Assembly: GCA_903869595.1 (NCBI GenBank)
Contig: CAIPZV010000035.1
Coordinates: forward strand, 1 to 39,216
Source of the DNA: an uncultured beta proteobacterium
GTDB taxonomy: Bacteria > Pseudomonadota > Gammaproteobacteria > Burkholderiales > Burkholderiaceae_C
DNA: 39,216 nucleotides
Direction: 5' to 3'
The position numbers were made by a program, and so were the translations under genes. Shown here one piece after another: positions 25,576 to 34,547 of the stretch. Within the stretch, counting starts at the first letter, position 1, and each line of letters starts with the position of its first letter. The notes under the pieces are model-generated. The model was not told the DNA's origin. It did no database searches and saw only the letters and a list, made by a program, of their open reading frames with translations.

Positions 25576-26397
25576 CTAATACGTGAGCCGGTCAGGCTGC
25601 AACTCCTGCAAGATAGTCGTTGCGATCTCCTCGATCGACTTGGTCGTCGTGGACAGCCAGCGTATCCCGGCGCGGCGCATCATGCTTTCTGCTTCATGTA
25701 CTTCCATGCGGCAATTCTCTATCGACGCGTATTTGGAATCAGGGCGGCGCTCGTTGCGGATTTCACTCAAGCGTTCCGGCTGGATACTCAGGCCAAAGAT
25801 TTTGCGCTTGTGCGGTACCAAGGCGACCGGTAGCTGGCGGCGCTCGAAGTCCTCGGGTATGAGGGGGTAGTTGGAGGCCTTCATGCCGTATTGCATGGCC
25901 AAATAGAGCGAAGTAGGCGTTTTGCCGCTGCGACTCACGCCTACCAAAATCACGTCCGACTGCTCCAAGTCCCGGTTGCTTTGACCGTCATCGTGGGCCA
26001 ATGAGAAATTGATGGCCTCGATCCGTGCCTGGTATTCCTGGCTCTTGCTGGCATCGCTAAAGCGCCCGATACGGTGGTTGGAGGTGAGTTGCAACTCTTG
26101 TTCCAAGGGGTGCACAAAAGTGCCGAACATGTCCAGCAACATGCCCTGGCAATGGTCTTGAATGACTTTGAGCACTTCCATATTGACCAAAGTGCTGAAA
26201 ACGATGGGCGTTTGGCCGTCTTGCACACCCGCATGGTTGATTTGCCGCACCGCCTGATGCGCCTTGTCCACTGTGTCGATAAAGGGCAGGCGCACCGAGC
26301 GCGTGCGCACTTCAAACTGGGCCAGAATGGCTTTGCCAAACGTTTCGGCGGTAATCCCGGTGCCGTCAGAGACAAAAAAAACGCTGCGATGGGGCAT
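25576..26397 (-). CDS. ppsR: PEP synthetase regulatory protein (kinase/pyrophosphorylase)
   Basis: Bifunctional DUF299-family regulator of 273 aa that inactivates PEP synthase by ADP-dependent phosphorylation of a Thr and reactivates it by Pi-dependent dephosphorylation. The P-loop GVSRSGKT is at 153-160 and the N-terminal VFFVSDGTGITAETFG is characteristic. Start 26397 begins this conserved segment; an upstream in-frame ATG at 26496 adds 33 unrelated residues. It is divergent from ppsA, its target, across 254 nt, the normal arrangement in betaproteobacteria. Confidence 0.96.
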   Translation of the reverse strand: MPHRSVFFVSDGTGITAETFGKAILAQFEVRTRSVRLPFIDTVDKAHQAVRQINHAGVQDGQTPIVFSTLVNMEVLKVIQDHCQGMLLDMFGTFVHPLEQELQLTSNHRIGRFSDASKSQEYQARIEAINFSLAHDDGQSNRDLEQSDVILVGVSRSGKTPTSLYLAMQYGMKASNYPLIPEDFERRQLPVALVPHKRKIFGLSIQPERLSEIRNERRPDSKYASIENCRMEVHEAESMMRRAGIRWLSTTTKSIEEIATTILQELQPDRLTY

Positions 26398-26506
26398 AGG
26401 GCATGGCTTTGGGTAGGCCGGGCGCGCCCAATGCAGCGCCCTGACGCCGCCTATTGTCCAGCATGCGCAAGCGGCTTGCGCAGGCGTCTGGCGCATCCCC
26501 CAACCC

Positions 26507-26512
26507 TACAAT
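26507..26512 (+). promoter_or_regulatory. Possible -10 element of ppsA
   Basis: TACAAT within ccctacaatcag, 140 nt before the ppsA start in the ppsR-ppsA divergent gap. No strong -35 partner is visible. The leader after it is GC-rich and I see no riboswitch fold in it. Confidence 0.3.
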
Positions 26513-26651
26513 CAGTCCACGCCGGACGGACAGGCCCGCGCAGAGACTCCAGAACTAGCACTACAAGGAGTTGTTGCCCGCCTGACTGCTTCGCCAAACC
26601 CGCCGCGTACGCACCCTGCCGGTTTGACCCGTTTTTAACTTTGGAGTTCCT

Positions 26652-29045
26652 ATGTCAGCACTATTTAGCGACACCGCTTGGGTTGTTCCGTTCGAGCATT
26701 TACGCATGAGTGATGTGGAGGCGGTGGGCGGCAAAAACGCCAGTCTGGGGGAAATGATTTCCCAATTGCCCGGCGGGGTGAAAGTCCCGGGTGGCTTTGC
26801 CACCACTGCTTTTGCTTTTCGCGAGTTTTTGAAACACCAGGACTTGGTTGGCCGCATTAGCCAGCGGCTCAAGGCCCTGGACGTGGAGGACGTGCGGGCG
26901 CTGGCACAGGCCGGCGCTGAGATCCGCTCCATGGTCGAGGGCCAGCCGTTTCCGGCTGAACTGGAAAAGCACATCCGCGACAGTTTCGCCCAATTGGAGG
27001 CGGGAACGCCAAAAGCCTCGTTTGCAGTCCGTTCATCCGCGACCGCCGAGGATTTGCCCGACGCCTCTTTTGCCGGCCAACAGGAGACTTTTCTCAATGT
27101 GGTGGGCATTGAAGATGTATTGCACAAAATTCGCGAGGTTTTCGCTTCTTTGTACAACGACCGGGCCATCAGCTACCGCGTGCACAAAGGCTTTGCGCAT
27201 GACAACGTGGCCCTGAGCGCAGGCGTGCAGCGCATGGTCCGCTCTGACTTGGGCGCTGCGGGTGTTATGTTCACCTTAGACACCGAGTCCGGTTTCAAGG
27301 ATGTCGTTTTTATTACCTCCAGCTACGGTTTGGGTGAAACCGTGGTGCAGGGTGCCGTCAACCCTGACGAGTTTTATGTGCATAAACCTATGCTTCGCGC
27401 GGGAAACCGGGCGGTCATCCGGCGCAGCTTGGGCTCCAAATTGCTGCAAATGGAATTCACCAGCGCCGCCGAGCAAGCCGCTGGCGCCAAACTGGTCAAG
27501 ACGACCGACGTGCCTACCGAGTTACGCAACCGCTATTCGCTGACCGACGCTGATGTGGAACAACTGGCACGCTATGCCTTAATCATCGAAGACCACTACG
27601 GCCGACCCATGGATATCGAATGGGGCAAAGACGGCGTGGACGGCGAGATTTACATCCTGCAAGCGCGTCCGGAAACGGTCAAAAGCCAGGCGGGTAATTC
27701 GGTGGAATACCGCTACCAGCTCAAGGGCAAAGGTACGGTGCTGGCCGAAGGGCGTGCCATTGGGCAAAAAATTGGTACCGGGCCGGTTCGCATCGTTCAC
27801 CATATCAGCGATATGGATACCGTGCAAGCGGGCGATGTACTCGTCACCGACATGACGGATCCCAATTGGGAGCCGGTCATGAAACGGGCCTCAGCCATCG
27901 TGACCAACCGGGGCGGGCGCACTTGCCACGCGGCCATCATTGCGCGCGAATTGGGGATTCCGGCGGTAGTCGGTTGTGGTGACGCGACGGAGCGCTTAAA
28001 AGAGGGTGCGCTGGTAACCGTGGTGTGCTCCGAAGGCGATACCGGCTTTATTTACGACGGCTTGCTAGAGACAGAAGTATCCGAAGTGCAGCGGGGTGTG
28101 ATGCCCAAAATTCCGGTCAAGATCATGATGAACGTGGGTAACCCGCAGCTCGCGTTTGACTTCTGCCAGCTGCCCAATGAAGGCGTGGGCCTGGCGCGGC
28201 TGGAGTTTATTATCAACAACAATATTGGCGTGCACCCCAAAGCCATATTGGACTATCCCAATGTCGATGCCGATCTGAAAAAAGCGGTGGAATCGGTGGC
28301 GCGCGGCCATGCCTCGCCCCGGGCTTTTTATGTGGACCGGGTGGCCGATGGCGTCGCCACCATCGCGGCAGCCTTTTGGCCCAAGCCGGTGATCGTGCGC
28401 CTGTCCGATTTCAAATCCAACGAATACCGCAAACTGATAGGCGGTAGCCGTTATGAGCCGGAAGAAGAAAACCCGATGCTGGGCTTTCGCGGCGCAGCGC
28501 GCTACGTCAGTGCCGACTTTGGCGAGGCTTTTGCCATGGAGTGCGAGGCGCTCAAGCGAGTACGCCAAGACATGGGCCTAAGCAATGTGCAAATCATGGT
28601 GCCTTTTGTGCGTACGCTGGAACAAGCACGCAAAGTCACCGAGCTGCTGGCGCGCCAGGGCTTGGAGCGCGGCAAGGACGGATTGCAACTGGTCATGATG
28701 TGCGAGATTCCCAGCAACGCGATTTTGGCTACCGAATTTTTGCAGTATTTCGATGGTTTTTCCATTGGATCGAACGACTTAACGCAGTTAACCCTGGGCC
28801 TGGACCGGGACTCGGGCATGGAACTGTTGGCAGCTGATTTTGACGAGCGCGACCCTGCGGTACAAGCCATGATCCGCATGTCCATCAAGGCCTGCCTGGC
28901 CCAAGGCAAGTATGTAGGTATTTGCGGGCAGGGGCCCAGCGACCACCCGGACTTTGCCCGCTGGCTGGTGGACGAGGGAATCTCTTCCATTTCGCTCAAT
29001 CCGGACTCGGTGATTGCCACCTGGCAGGAACTCGCCAAAGAATGA
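26652..29045 (+). CDS. ppsA: Phosphoenolpyruvate synthase
   Basis: Enzyme of 797 aa converting pyruvate, ATP and water to PEP, AMP and Pi; the entry step of gluconeogenesis from three-carbon acids. The N-terminal ATP-grasp part has [10 protein letters not shown] and [20 protein letters not shown]. The phospho-carrier His426 lies in [15 protein letters not shown], next to the Thr424 targeted by PpsR in this family. The PEP/pyruvate barrel contains [19 protein letters not shown] and the catalytic Cys758 in [12 protein letters not shown] ttggag lies 6 nt upstream. The stop overlaps the start of the symporter (ATGA), suggesting co-expression. Confidence 0.98.
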   Translation: MSALFSDTAWVVPFEHLRMSDVEAVGGKNASLGEMISQLPGGVKVPGGFATTAFAFREFLKHQDLVGRISQRLKALDVEDVRALAQAGAEIRSMVEGQPFPAELEKHIRDSFAQLEAGTPKASFAVRSSATAEDLPDASFAGQQETFLNVVGIEDVLHKIREVFASLYNDRAISYRVHKGFAHDNVALSAGVQRMVRSDLGAAGVMFTLDTESGFKDVVFITSSYGLGETVVQGAVNPDEFYVHKPMLRAGNRAVIRRSLGSKLLQMEFTSAAEQAAGAKLVKTTDVPTELRNRYSLTDADVEQLARYALIIEDHYGRPMDIEWGKDGVDGEIYILQARPETVKSQAGNSVEYRYQLKGKGTVLAEGRAIGQKIGTGPVRIVHHISDMDTVQAGDVLVTDMTDPNWEPVMKRASAIVTNRGGRTCHAAIIARELGIPAVVGCGDATERLKEGALVTVVCSEGDTGFIYDGLLETEVSEVQRGVMPKIPVKIMMNVGNPQLAFDFCQLPNEGVGLARLEFIINNNIGVHPKAILDYPNVDADLKKAVESVARGHASPRAFYVDRVADGVATIAAAFWPKPVIVRLSDFKSNEYRKLIGGSRYEPEEENPMLGFRGAARYVSADFGEAFAMECEALKRVRQDMGLSNVQIMVPFVRTLEQARKVTELLARQGLERGKDGLQLVMMCEIPSNAILATEFLQYFDGFSIGSNDLTQLTLGLDRDSGMELLAADFDERDPAVQAMIRMSIKACLAQGKYVGICGQGPSDHPDFARWLVDEGISSISLNPDSVIATWQELAKE

Positions 29046-31336
29046 GTAGTGCGCAGGCCGCAGTGCGTTGGCCGCTGCATGCGGTCTTGCTTAGCCTGTG
29101 GTTTGCGGCCTCGTTTGGCGTAGTCTTTTTCGCCCGCGACTTGGATGGGGTGGTGGCCGGTTGGCCGGTGGGCTTTTGGTTTGCTGCGCAGGGCTCGGTG
29201 CTGGTGTTTATCGGCATCGTCGTAGTGTTTGCCTGGCGCCAAAACCGGCGTGAGAGCCTGTCAACTTCCGGCGTGTCCACGCCAGGTCACTCAAGCGGCT
29301 TGCAACGCCGCTTTGCCATCTATTTGCTTGGCATATTGGCCTGCCTCATCGGCTTGGGCTTAGCCCAATACGCGGGCTTGCCCAAGCCCTGGATTGCCGG
29401 TATTTTTCTGTCGCTCACTTTGATCTTGTATGCCGCTATCGGGGTCTATGGGCGCACCACCAATGTGGACCAGTATTACGTCGCCGGCCGGCGGATCCCG
29501 CCTGTCTATAACGGTATGGCCACGGCCGCCGATTGGATGAGCGCCGCCTCCTTCATCAGCTTGTCAGGCGGCCTGTATTTGCAAGGTTTTTCCGGCATGG
29601 GCGACCAACCCGGTGGCCTGGCCTATGTCTTGGGCTGGACCGGCGGCTTTTGCTTGTTGGCTTTGCTGGTGGCCCCGTATTTGCGCCAATGCAATATTTA
29701 CACCCTGCCGGACTTTTTTGCCCTGCGCTTTGGCGGCAAATGGCCGCGCCGGATTGCCGCTCTGGCAGCTATTTTGTGTTCGTTTACCTATGTGGTGGCG
29801 CAGATTTACGGTGTCGGTCTCATCACTTCGCGCTTGACTGGCTTGCATTTTGAGATTGGCATTTTGCTGGGCCTGGGTGGCGTGCTGGTTTGTTCTTTTT
29901 TGGGTGGCATGCGCGCGGTGACCTGGACGCAAGCGACTCAGTACGTCTTGCTGATACTGGCTTTTTTACTGCCGGTCAGTTGGCTGTCTTACCAGCAAAC
30001 TGGAAACCCTGTGGCCGCTTTGGCCTACGGTCAACAATTGGCCAAGATTACCGAAATGGAGGAGCAAATAATGGCCTCACCGACGGAGGCCGAAGTCATT
30101 GCCCTGTACGTAGATCGTGCCCAGAATTTGCGGTTGAAGTTGCAGGATGTCGATGCGACGCTCAAGGCAGAGCGCCTGGCGTTGCGCGGGCAAATCCAAG
30201 CCTTGGGTGAGGCGCCAGCCCAGCAGGCGGCGGTGAGCCTGTTGCGCAAAGAACTTGCCGCCTTGCCCAAAGATGTGGAGGCTGCGCGTGTGCAATGGAA
30301 CCGGCAGCTGGCCGAGTATGCGGAGCGCTCTCACGCTTTATCGGGTCTCAATCCCCATACGCGCGCCTTCGCCGGTGACCCCAACGGTAGCGAGCAGGAA
30401 GCTACGCTCTTCAATAGTTCTAGAGCCAACTTTCTGGCGCTCATGTTTTGCCTGATGGTGGGTACTGCGGGCTTACCGCATTTGCTGACCCGGTTTTTTA
30501 CGACGCCTACAGTCAGCGAAGCGCGTACTTCAGTGGCATGGTCTTTGGTATTTATCGCGTTGCTTTATTTGTGTGCGCCCGCACTGGCGGTTTTGGTGAA
30601 GTACGAGGTGATGGCCCATTTGGTGGGGCAGCCGTTTGATGCACTTCCGGCATGGATGGCACAGTGGTCCAAGGACCCCAGTCTGTTGTCATTTTCTGAT
30701 GTGAACGGCGATGGAATTTTGCAATTTGCCGAACTCCATGTAGGGGCCGACTTGATCATGCTGGCAAGCCCGGAAATCGGTGGTTTGCCTTATGTGTTTT
30801 CCGTCCTGGTGGCGGCCGGGGGCTTGGCGGCGGCTTTGTCCACCGCAGACGGATTGCTGCTGACTATCGGCAACGCGCTGGCCCACGATCTGGCATTTGA
30901 AGGTGAAACCGACCCGGTCAAAGCCATGCGCACCGTCATGTGGTCCAAGTTTGCGCTCTTAGTGGTAGCCTTAATTGCAGCCTATGCGGCGGCGCAGCGT
31001 CCAGCGGGCATTTTGTATTTGGTAGCGGCCTCTTTTTCGCTGGCTGGCGCCGGACTTGTGCCAGCGATGGTGCTGGGTATTTTTTGGCGTGGCACTACCC
31101 GCGCGGGCGTGGTCGGGGGCATGTTGACCGGCCTGGGCGTCACCCTGTATTACATGCTTACCAACCTATCCGTGTTTCATGATGCCTTGGGGCTTGGCCC
31201 CGTCGGTGGCCTTTGGTGGGGCATCCAGCCGGTTTCAGCAGGCGTTTTCGGGGTCCCAGCTGGCTTTGTCGCCACCCTGTTAATTAGCGCCCTGACAGGG
31301 CATAAGGGCCGCCCGGCAGCAGATTTTCCTGCCTGA
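29042..31336 (+). CDS. Large sodium:solute symporter (VC_2705-like), with coiled-coil and EF-hand inserts
   Basis: SSS-family transporter of 764 aa, starting at the ATG overlapping the ppsA stop. Two N-terminal helices come first, then the SSS core beginning [16 protein letters not shown], with [13 protein letters not shown] (core helix 1), [29 protein letters not shown] and the sodium-site helix [12 protein letters not shown]. Between the GGMRAVTW and GTAGLP helices is a charged, heptad-like insert (about 337-433). Before the sodium-site helix is the loop [12 protein letters not shown] (553-564), a full EF-hand pattern. Relatives such as ActP carry acetate, pyruvate or other short carboxylates. 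Coupling with ppsA suggests import of a gluconeogenic acid; substrate is inferred only. Confidence 0.9.
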   Translation: MSSAQAAVRWPLHAVLLSLWFAASFGVVFFARDLDGVVAGWPVGFWFAAQGSVLVFIGIVVVFAWRQNRRESLSTSGVSTPGHSSGLQRRFAIYLLGILACLIGLGLAQYAGLPKPWIAGIFLSLTLILYAAIGVYGRTTNVDQYYVAGRRIPPVYNGMATAADWMSAASFISLSGGLYLQGFSGMGDQPGGLAYVLGWTGGFCLLALLVAPYLRQCNIYTLPDFFALRFGGKWPRRIAALAAILCSFTYVVAQIYGVGLITSRLTGLHFEIGILLGLGGVLVCSFLGGMRAVTWTQATQYVLLILAFLLPVSWLSYQQTGNPVAALAYGQQLAKITEMEEQIMASPTEAEVIALYVDRAQNLRLKLQDVDATLKAERLALRGQIQALGEAPAQQAAVSLLRKELAALPKDVEAARVQWNRQLAEYAERSHALSGLNPHTRAFAGDPNGSEQEATLFNSSRANFLALMFCLMVGTAGLPHLLTRFFTTPTVSEARTSVAWSLVFIALLYLCAPALAVLVKYEVMAHLVGQPFDALPAWMAQWSKDPSLLSFSDVNGDGILQFAELHVGADLIMLASPEIGGLPYVFSVLVAAGGLAAALSTADGLLLTIGNALAHDLAFEGETDPVKAMRTVMWSKFALLVVALIAAYAAAQRPAGILYLVAASFSLAGAGLVPAMVLGIFWRGTTRAGVVGGMLTGLGVTLYYMLTNLSVFHDALGLGPVGGLWWGIQPVSAGVFGVPAGFVATLLISALTGHKGRPAADFPA

Positions 31337-31428
31337 GCGGCTACTGACATTGGAAATACCCCGCGCGCCAGATGGCGTTTACGTCGCTAACCACCGCTTT
31401 GCGGTCAGATCGCGCAAGTGGGCCGGGC

Positions 31429-31434
31429 TATAAT
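31429..31434 (+). promoter_or_regulatory. Consensus -10 box of the rpsF operon
   Basis: A perfect TATAAT lies 88 nt before the rpsF start, just before the structured leader. A matching -35 at 16-18 nt is not convincing (cagatc-like), so activator or stringent-type control is possible. As the first promoter-like element before four co-directional genes it likely drives rpsF-priB-rpsR-rplI. Confidence 0.5.
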
Positions 31435-31451
31435 CGTAGGCTTTTCGCCTT

Positions 31452-31486
31452 GCTGCACCCCGATTAGACGCCGGGGGTAGCTTTTT
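31452..31486 (+). promoter_or_regulatory. Leader hairpin of rpsF, candidate S6:S18 autoregulatory element
   Basis: GCTGCACCCCG (31452-31462) pairs with CGGGGGTAGC (31472-31481) with one bulged A and a G-U pair, followed by TTTTT (31482-31486). The loop 3' side holds a CCG triplet next to the G run, the feature reported as key in S6:S18-binding leaders. The T run also gives it the form of an attenuator. Pairing is seen directly; regulation is inferred. Confidence 0.4.
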
Positions 31487-31521
31487 CCGGTCCCGTCAGG
31501 GGCCATCCATAAGGAGTATCC

Positions 31522-31887
31522 ATGCGTCATTACGAAATCATTCTCATGATCCATCCGGATCAGAGCGAGCAAGTTCCAGCCATGCTGGAGCGTTATAAGG
31601 GCATGATCACCGCTGGCGGTGGCAAAGTGCACCGCGTTGAAGATTGGGGCCGTCGTCAGATGGTCTACATGATCAACAAGCTCGCCAAAGCCCATTACTT
31701 GTGCGTAAACATCGAAGCCGACCAGGCCGTGATGGCTGAACTCGAGCACGCATTCAAATTCAATGACGCCGTGCTGCGTCACCTGACCGTATCCAAGAAG
31801 AAAGCTGACACCGGCCCGTCTTCGATGATGAAGACCGTGGAGCGTGAAGACGCCCGCAAGACCCAACAGGCTGAATACCAGGCCTGA
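31522..31887 (+). CDS. rpsF: 30S ribosomal protein S6
   Basis: Ribosomal protein of 121 aa: [21 protein letters not shown] at the start, then [19 protein letters not shown], the RNA-binding part shared by all S6. It binds 16S rRNA as a dimer with S18, encoded two genes downstream. RBS aaggag is 6 nt before the ATG. The C-terminal tail ([21 protein letters not shown]) is charged and flexible, as usual. Confidence 0.98.
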   Translation: MRHYEIILMIHPDQSEQVPAMLERYKGMITAGGGKVHRVEDWGRRQMVYMINKLAKAHYLCVNIEADQAVMAELEHAFKFNDAVLRHLTVSKKKADTGPSSMMKTVEREDARKTQQAEYQA

Positions 31888-31921
31888 ACGCGCTTTTCAG
31901 AACATCGACTCATCGACAGGA

Positions 31922-32221
31922 GTGTCCGCCAACGCAGTTGTTTTGACCGCTTGTATCGCCGAGGTGCAGACCTTGCGTTACACCCCAGCCGGTATCCCGG
32001 CGCTGCAACTGGTGCTGGAGCACCAGTCCGAAGTGCAAGATGTACAGGGCAAGCGGCAGGTCAAGATGGTGCTGAAGGCAATGGCCTTCGGTGCGCTGGC
32101 TGAAAGGCTGGCAAGCCAGGCGGTAGGCGGTAACTGGAAATTCCAGGGCTACCTCAGTAATTCCAGGGCTGGTAAATCGGTTGTTTTGCAGATACAGGAT
32201 TTTTCGCAAGATTTGTTATAG
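31922..32221 (+). CDS. priB: Primosomal replication protein PriB
   Basis: Single-stranded-DNA-binding OB-fold protein of about 99 aa that assists PriA in replication restart. Core [29 protein letters not shown] and the end VVLQIQDF match the family, and its place between rpsF and rpsR is diagnostic. The start is uncertain: GTG at 31922 gives the expected N-terminus (SANAVVLTA) but the aggag sequence overlaps it; a longer in-frame ATG at 31844 lies inside rpsF. The last part contains a 12-bp direct repeat (32139-32150, 32159-32170) read in different frames. Confidence 0.9.
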   Translation: MSANAVVLTACIAEVQTLRYTPAGIPALQLVLEHQSEVQDVQGKRQVKMVLKAMAFGALAERLASQAVGGNWKFQGYLSNSRAGKSVVLQIQDFSQDLL

Positions 32222-32229
32222 GAGGCTTT

Positions 32230-32511
32230 ATGGCCACGTTCAAGAAGTTCAACAAAGACAAGCGCCCCAAGCGCAACACCCAATCGCTGCTGTTCAAGCG
32301 CAAGCGCTTTTGCCGCTTTACCGTGACAGGCGTAGAAGAGATCGACTACAAGGACATCGACACCTTGCGCGATTTCATCGCTGAAAACGGCAAAATCATC
32401 CCGGCCCGTTTGACCGGCACCCGCGCGATTTTCCAGCGCCAACTCAACACCGCTATCAAGCGCGCACGCTTTCTTGCAATGCTGCCCTATAGCGACCAAC
32501 ACAAGATATAA
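32230..32511 (+). CDS. rpsR: 30S ribosomal protein S18
   Basis: Ribosomal protein of 93 aa with basic N-terminus ([12 protein letters not shown]) and conserved [27 protein letters not shown] and [13 protein letters not shown] aggagg lies right after the priB stop. It pairs with S6 in the 30S platform. The length is slightly above the minimum S18 size because of the N-terminal extension common in betaproteobacteria. Confidence 0.98.
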   Translation: MATFKKFNKDKRPKRNTQSLLFKRKRFCRFTVTGVEEIDYKDIDTLRDFIAENGKIIPARLTGTRAIFQRQLNTAIKRARFLAMLPYSDQHKI

Positions 32512-32522
32512 GGAGCCGGACC

Positions 32523-32975
32523 ATGCAAATTATTCTGCTCGACAAGGTCGTTAACCTGGGTAACCTGGGCGAGATCGTCAAAGTCAAAGACGGCTATGCC
32601 CGTAATTTCCTGATCCCTTCTGGCCGTGCACGCCGCGCTACCGAGTCGGCCAAAGCCGAATTCGAAGCACGCCGCGCCGAATTGGAAAAAGCCGCTGCTG
32701 CCAAACTGGCTGCCAGCCAGGCACTGGGCGGGAAGCTCGGCGGCACCACCATCAAACTGACCCAAAAAGCCGGTGTTGATGGACGCTTGTTTGGTTCGGT
32801 CACCGATGCGGACATCGCGGAAGAATTGGTCAAAGGCGGCTACGAAGTCGTCAAGTCCAATATCCGTATGCCTAATGGCCCGATCAAATTGGTGGGCGAT
32901 ACCCAGGTCAACGTGTCTTTGCACACTGACGTGAACGTCGATATCACCGTGTCGGTGTACGGCGAATCGGCCTGA
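32523..32975 (+). CDS. rplI: 50S ribosomal protein L9
   Basis: Ribosomal protein of 150 aa with the signature start [19 protein letters not shown] followed by [12 protein letters not shown], the long connecting helix (about 40-75, Ala/Glu/Lys-rich) and the C-terminal domain with [11 protein letters not shown] aaggag is well placed. Last gene of the ribosomal block. Confidence 0.98.
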   Translation: MQIILLDKVVNLGNLGEIVKVKDGYARNFLIPSGRARRATESAKAEFEARRAELEKAAAAKLAASQALGGKLGGTTIKLTQKAGVDGRLFGSVTDADIAEELVKGGYEVVKSNIRMPNGPIKLVGDTQVNVSLHTDVNVDITVSVYGESA

Positions 32976-33034
32976 TAGCTTTCGATCTGCTTCGGGTTAA
33001 GCTGTAGGGTCGCGGCCCTTCGGCACCTGGCTAC

Positions 33035-33068
33035 AAAAGCCGCCTGGGTTCGCCCTCGCGGCTTTTTT
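33035..33068 (+). terminator. Rho-independent terminator between rplI and dnaB
   Basis: AAAAGCCGC (33035-33043) pairs with GCGGCTTTT (33058-33066) over 9 bp, with an inner GGG-TTCG-CCC stem in the loop, and six T at 33063-33068. It lies 60 nt after rplI, so dnaB is probably expressed from its own promoter or by read-through. Confidence 0.88.
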
Positions 33069-33137
33069 AATGGAATATCGTCCCGTTGGAACAGGGTGCA
33101 AGGCACTCTGGATGGTGGCAAACAAAAGGATGGATGC

Positions 33138-34538
33138 ATGTCTGAAGACGGTTTAGAGCCGGACGATGTGGTGCCCGACAGGCAACTGGCGCAACTGCGC
33201 ATTCCGCCGCATTCGATCGAAGGCGAGTCCAGCGTGCTGGGCGGCCTGTTGCTGGATAACAATGCCTGGGACCGCGTCAGCGATGTAGTGCAGGAGGGTG
33301 ACTTTTACCGCTACGAGCACAAACTGGTATTCGGCGCTATCGGGTCACTGGTCAATAGCAGCCGGCCTGCTGACGTCATCACGGTGTACGAGCATTTGCA
33401 AAGCCAAGGCCATGGCGAGGAGGTGGGCGGATTGGTCTACCTCAATTCACTGGCCCAGTACGTGCCCAGCGCGGCCAATATCCGCCGCTACGCGGAAATC
33501 GTGCGAGACCGCTCCATCCTACGCAAGCTGGTGACCGCCAGCGATGACATTGCCACCAGCGCCTTCAACACCCAGGGGCGCGCGGTGTCCGACATCGTGG
33601 ACCAGGCCGAGCAAAAGATATTCAATATCGGCGAGCAGGGCAAGCGCAATAGCGATGGCTTTCAGGGCATGGACACCTTGGTCATCAAACTGCTGGACCG
33701 CGTACAGGAGATGGCCGACAACCCCAATGACGTGACTGGCGTGCCTACCGGTTTTTACGACCTGGACCGCATGACGGCCGGCTTGCAGGCCGGGGATCTG
33801 GTGGTGTTGGCAGCCCGCCCGTCTATGGGTAAAACGGCTTTGGCGATCAATATTGCCGAGCATGTGGCGCTTAATGAAGGCTTGCCAGTGGCCGTGTTTT
33901 CGATGGAAATGGGCGCCGCGCAACTGGCGGTGCGTATCGTTGGCTCGATTGGCCGCATCGACCAAAGCCATTTGCGCACTGGCAAATTAACCGAGGAGGA
34001 ATGGCCGCGCTTGACGGAGACCATAGAGAAGCTGCGCACGATTTCCCTGCACATCGACGAAAGCGCGGGCCTGAGTTCCGGGGATTTGCGCTCCAGCGCG
34101 CGCCGCTTATCGCGCAGCTGCGGACAACTCGGTTTGATTGTGGTGGATTATTTGCAGCTCATGAGCGGCACCAGCGATGGTGAAAACCGCGCCACCGAGC
34201 TGGGCGAAATTTCGCGCGGCCTCAAGATGTTGGCGCGTGAATTGAAGTGCCCGGTATTGGCCCTGTCACAGCTCAACCGCAGCGTGGAACAGCGGCCCGA
34301 TAAGCGGCCCATGATGAGCGATTTGCGCGAGTCCGGCGCTATCGAGCAGGACGCCGACATCATCATGTTTATTTACCGCGACGAGTACTACACCAAAGAG
34401 GCATGCAAAGAGCCGGGCGTCGCCGAAATCATCATCGCCAAGCAACGTAACGGCCCGACTGGCACCGTGAAGCTCGCTTTCTTGCGCAATATCACCAAAT
34501 TCGAAAACTTGGCGCACGGCGGTGGTGGGGACTTTTAG
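33138..34538 (+). CDS. dnaB: Replicative DNA helicase DnaB
   Basis: Hexameric 5'-3' replicative helicase of 466 aa. The N-terminal domain (about 15-125) begins with RIPPHSIEGESSVLGGLL, and the RecA-like domain has Walker A ARPSMGKTALA (Lys232), Walker B GLIVVDYLQLM, and the downstream SQLNRSVEQRPDKRPMMSDLRESG stretch with the arginine finger region. Start at 33138 (MSEDGLEP) has aaggatgg upstream; an in-frame ATG at 33096 is less likely. No intein insertion is seen. Confidence 0.98.
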   Translation: MSEDGLEPDDVVPDRQLAQLRIPPHSIEGESSVLGGLLLDNNAWDRVSDVVQEGDFYRYEHKLVFGAIGSLVNSSRPADVITVYEHLQSQGHGEEVGGLVYLNSLAQYVPSAANIRRYAEIVRDRSILRKLVTASDDIATSAFNTQGRAVSDIVDQAEQKIFNIGEQGKRNSDGFQGMDTLVIKLLDRVQEMADNPNDVTGVPTGFYDLDRMTAGLQAGDLVVLAARPSMGKTALAINIAEHVALNEGLPVAVFSMEMGAAQLAVRIVGSIGRIDQSHLRTGKLTEEEWPRLTETIEKLRTISLHIDESAGLSSGDLRSSARRLSRSCGQLGLIVVDYLQLMSGTSDGENRATELGEISRGLKMLARELKCPVLALSQLNRSVEQRPDKRPMMSDLRESGAIEQDADIIMFIYRDEYYTKEACKEPGVAEIIIAKQRNGPTGTVKLAFLRNITKFENLAHGGGGDF

Positions 34539-34547
34539 GCGGCCGCT

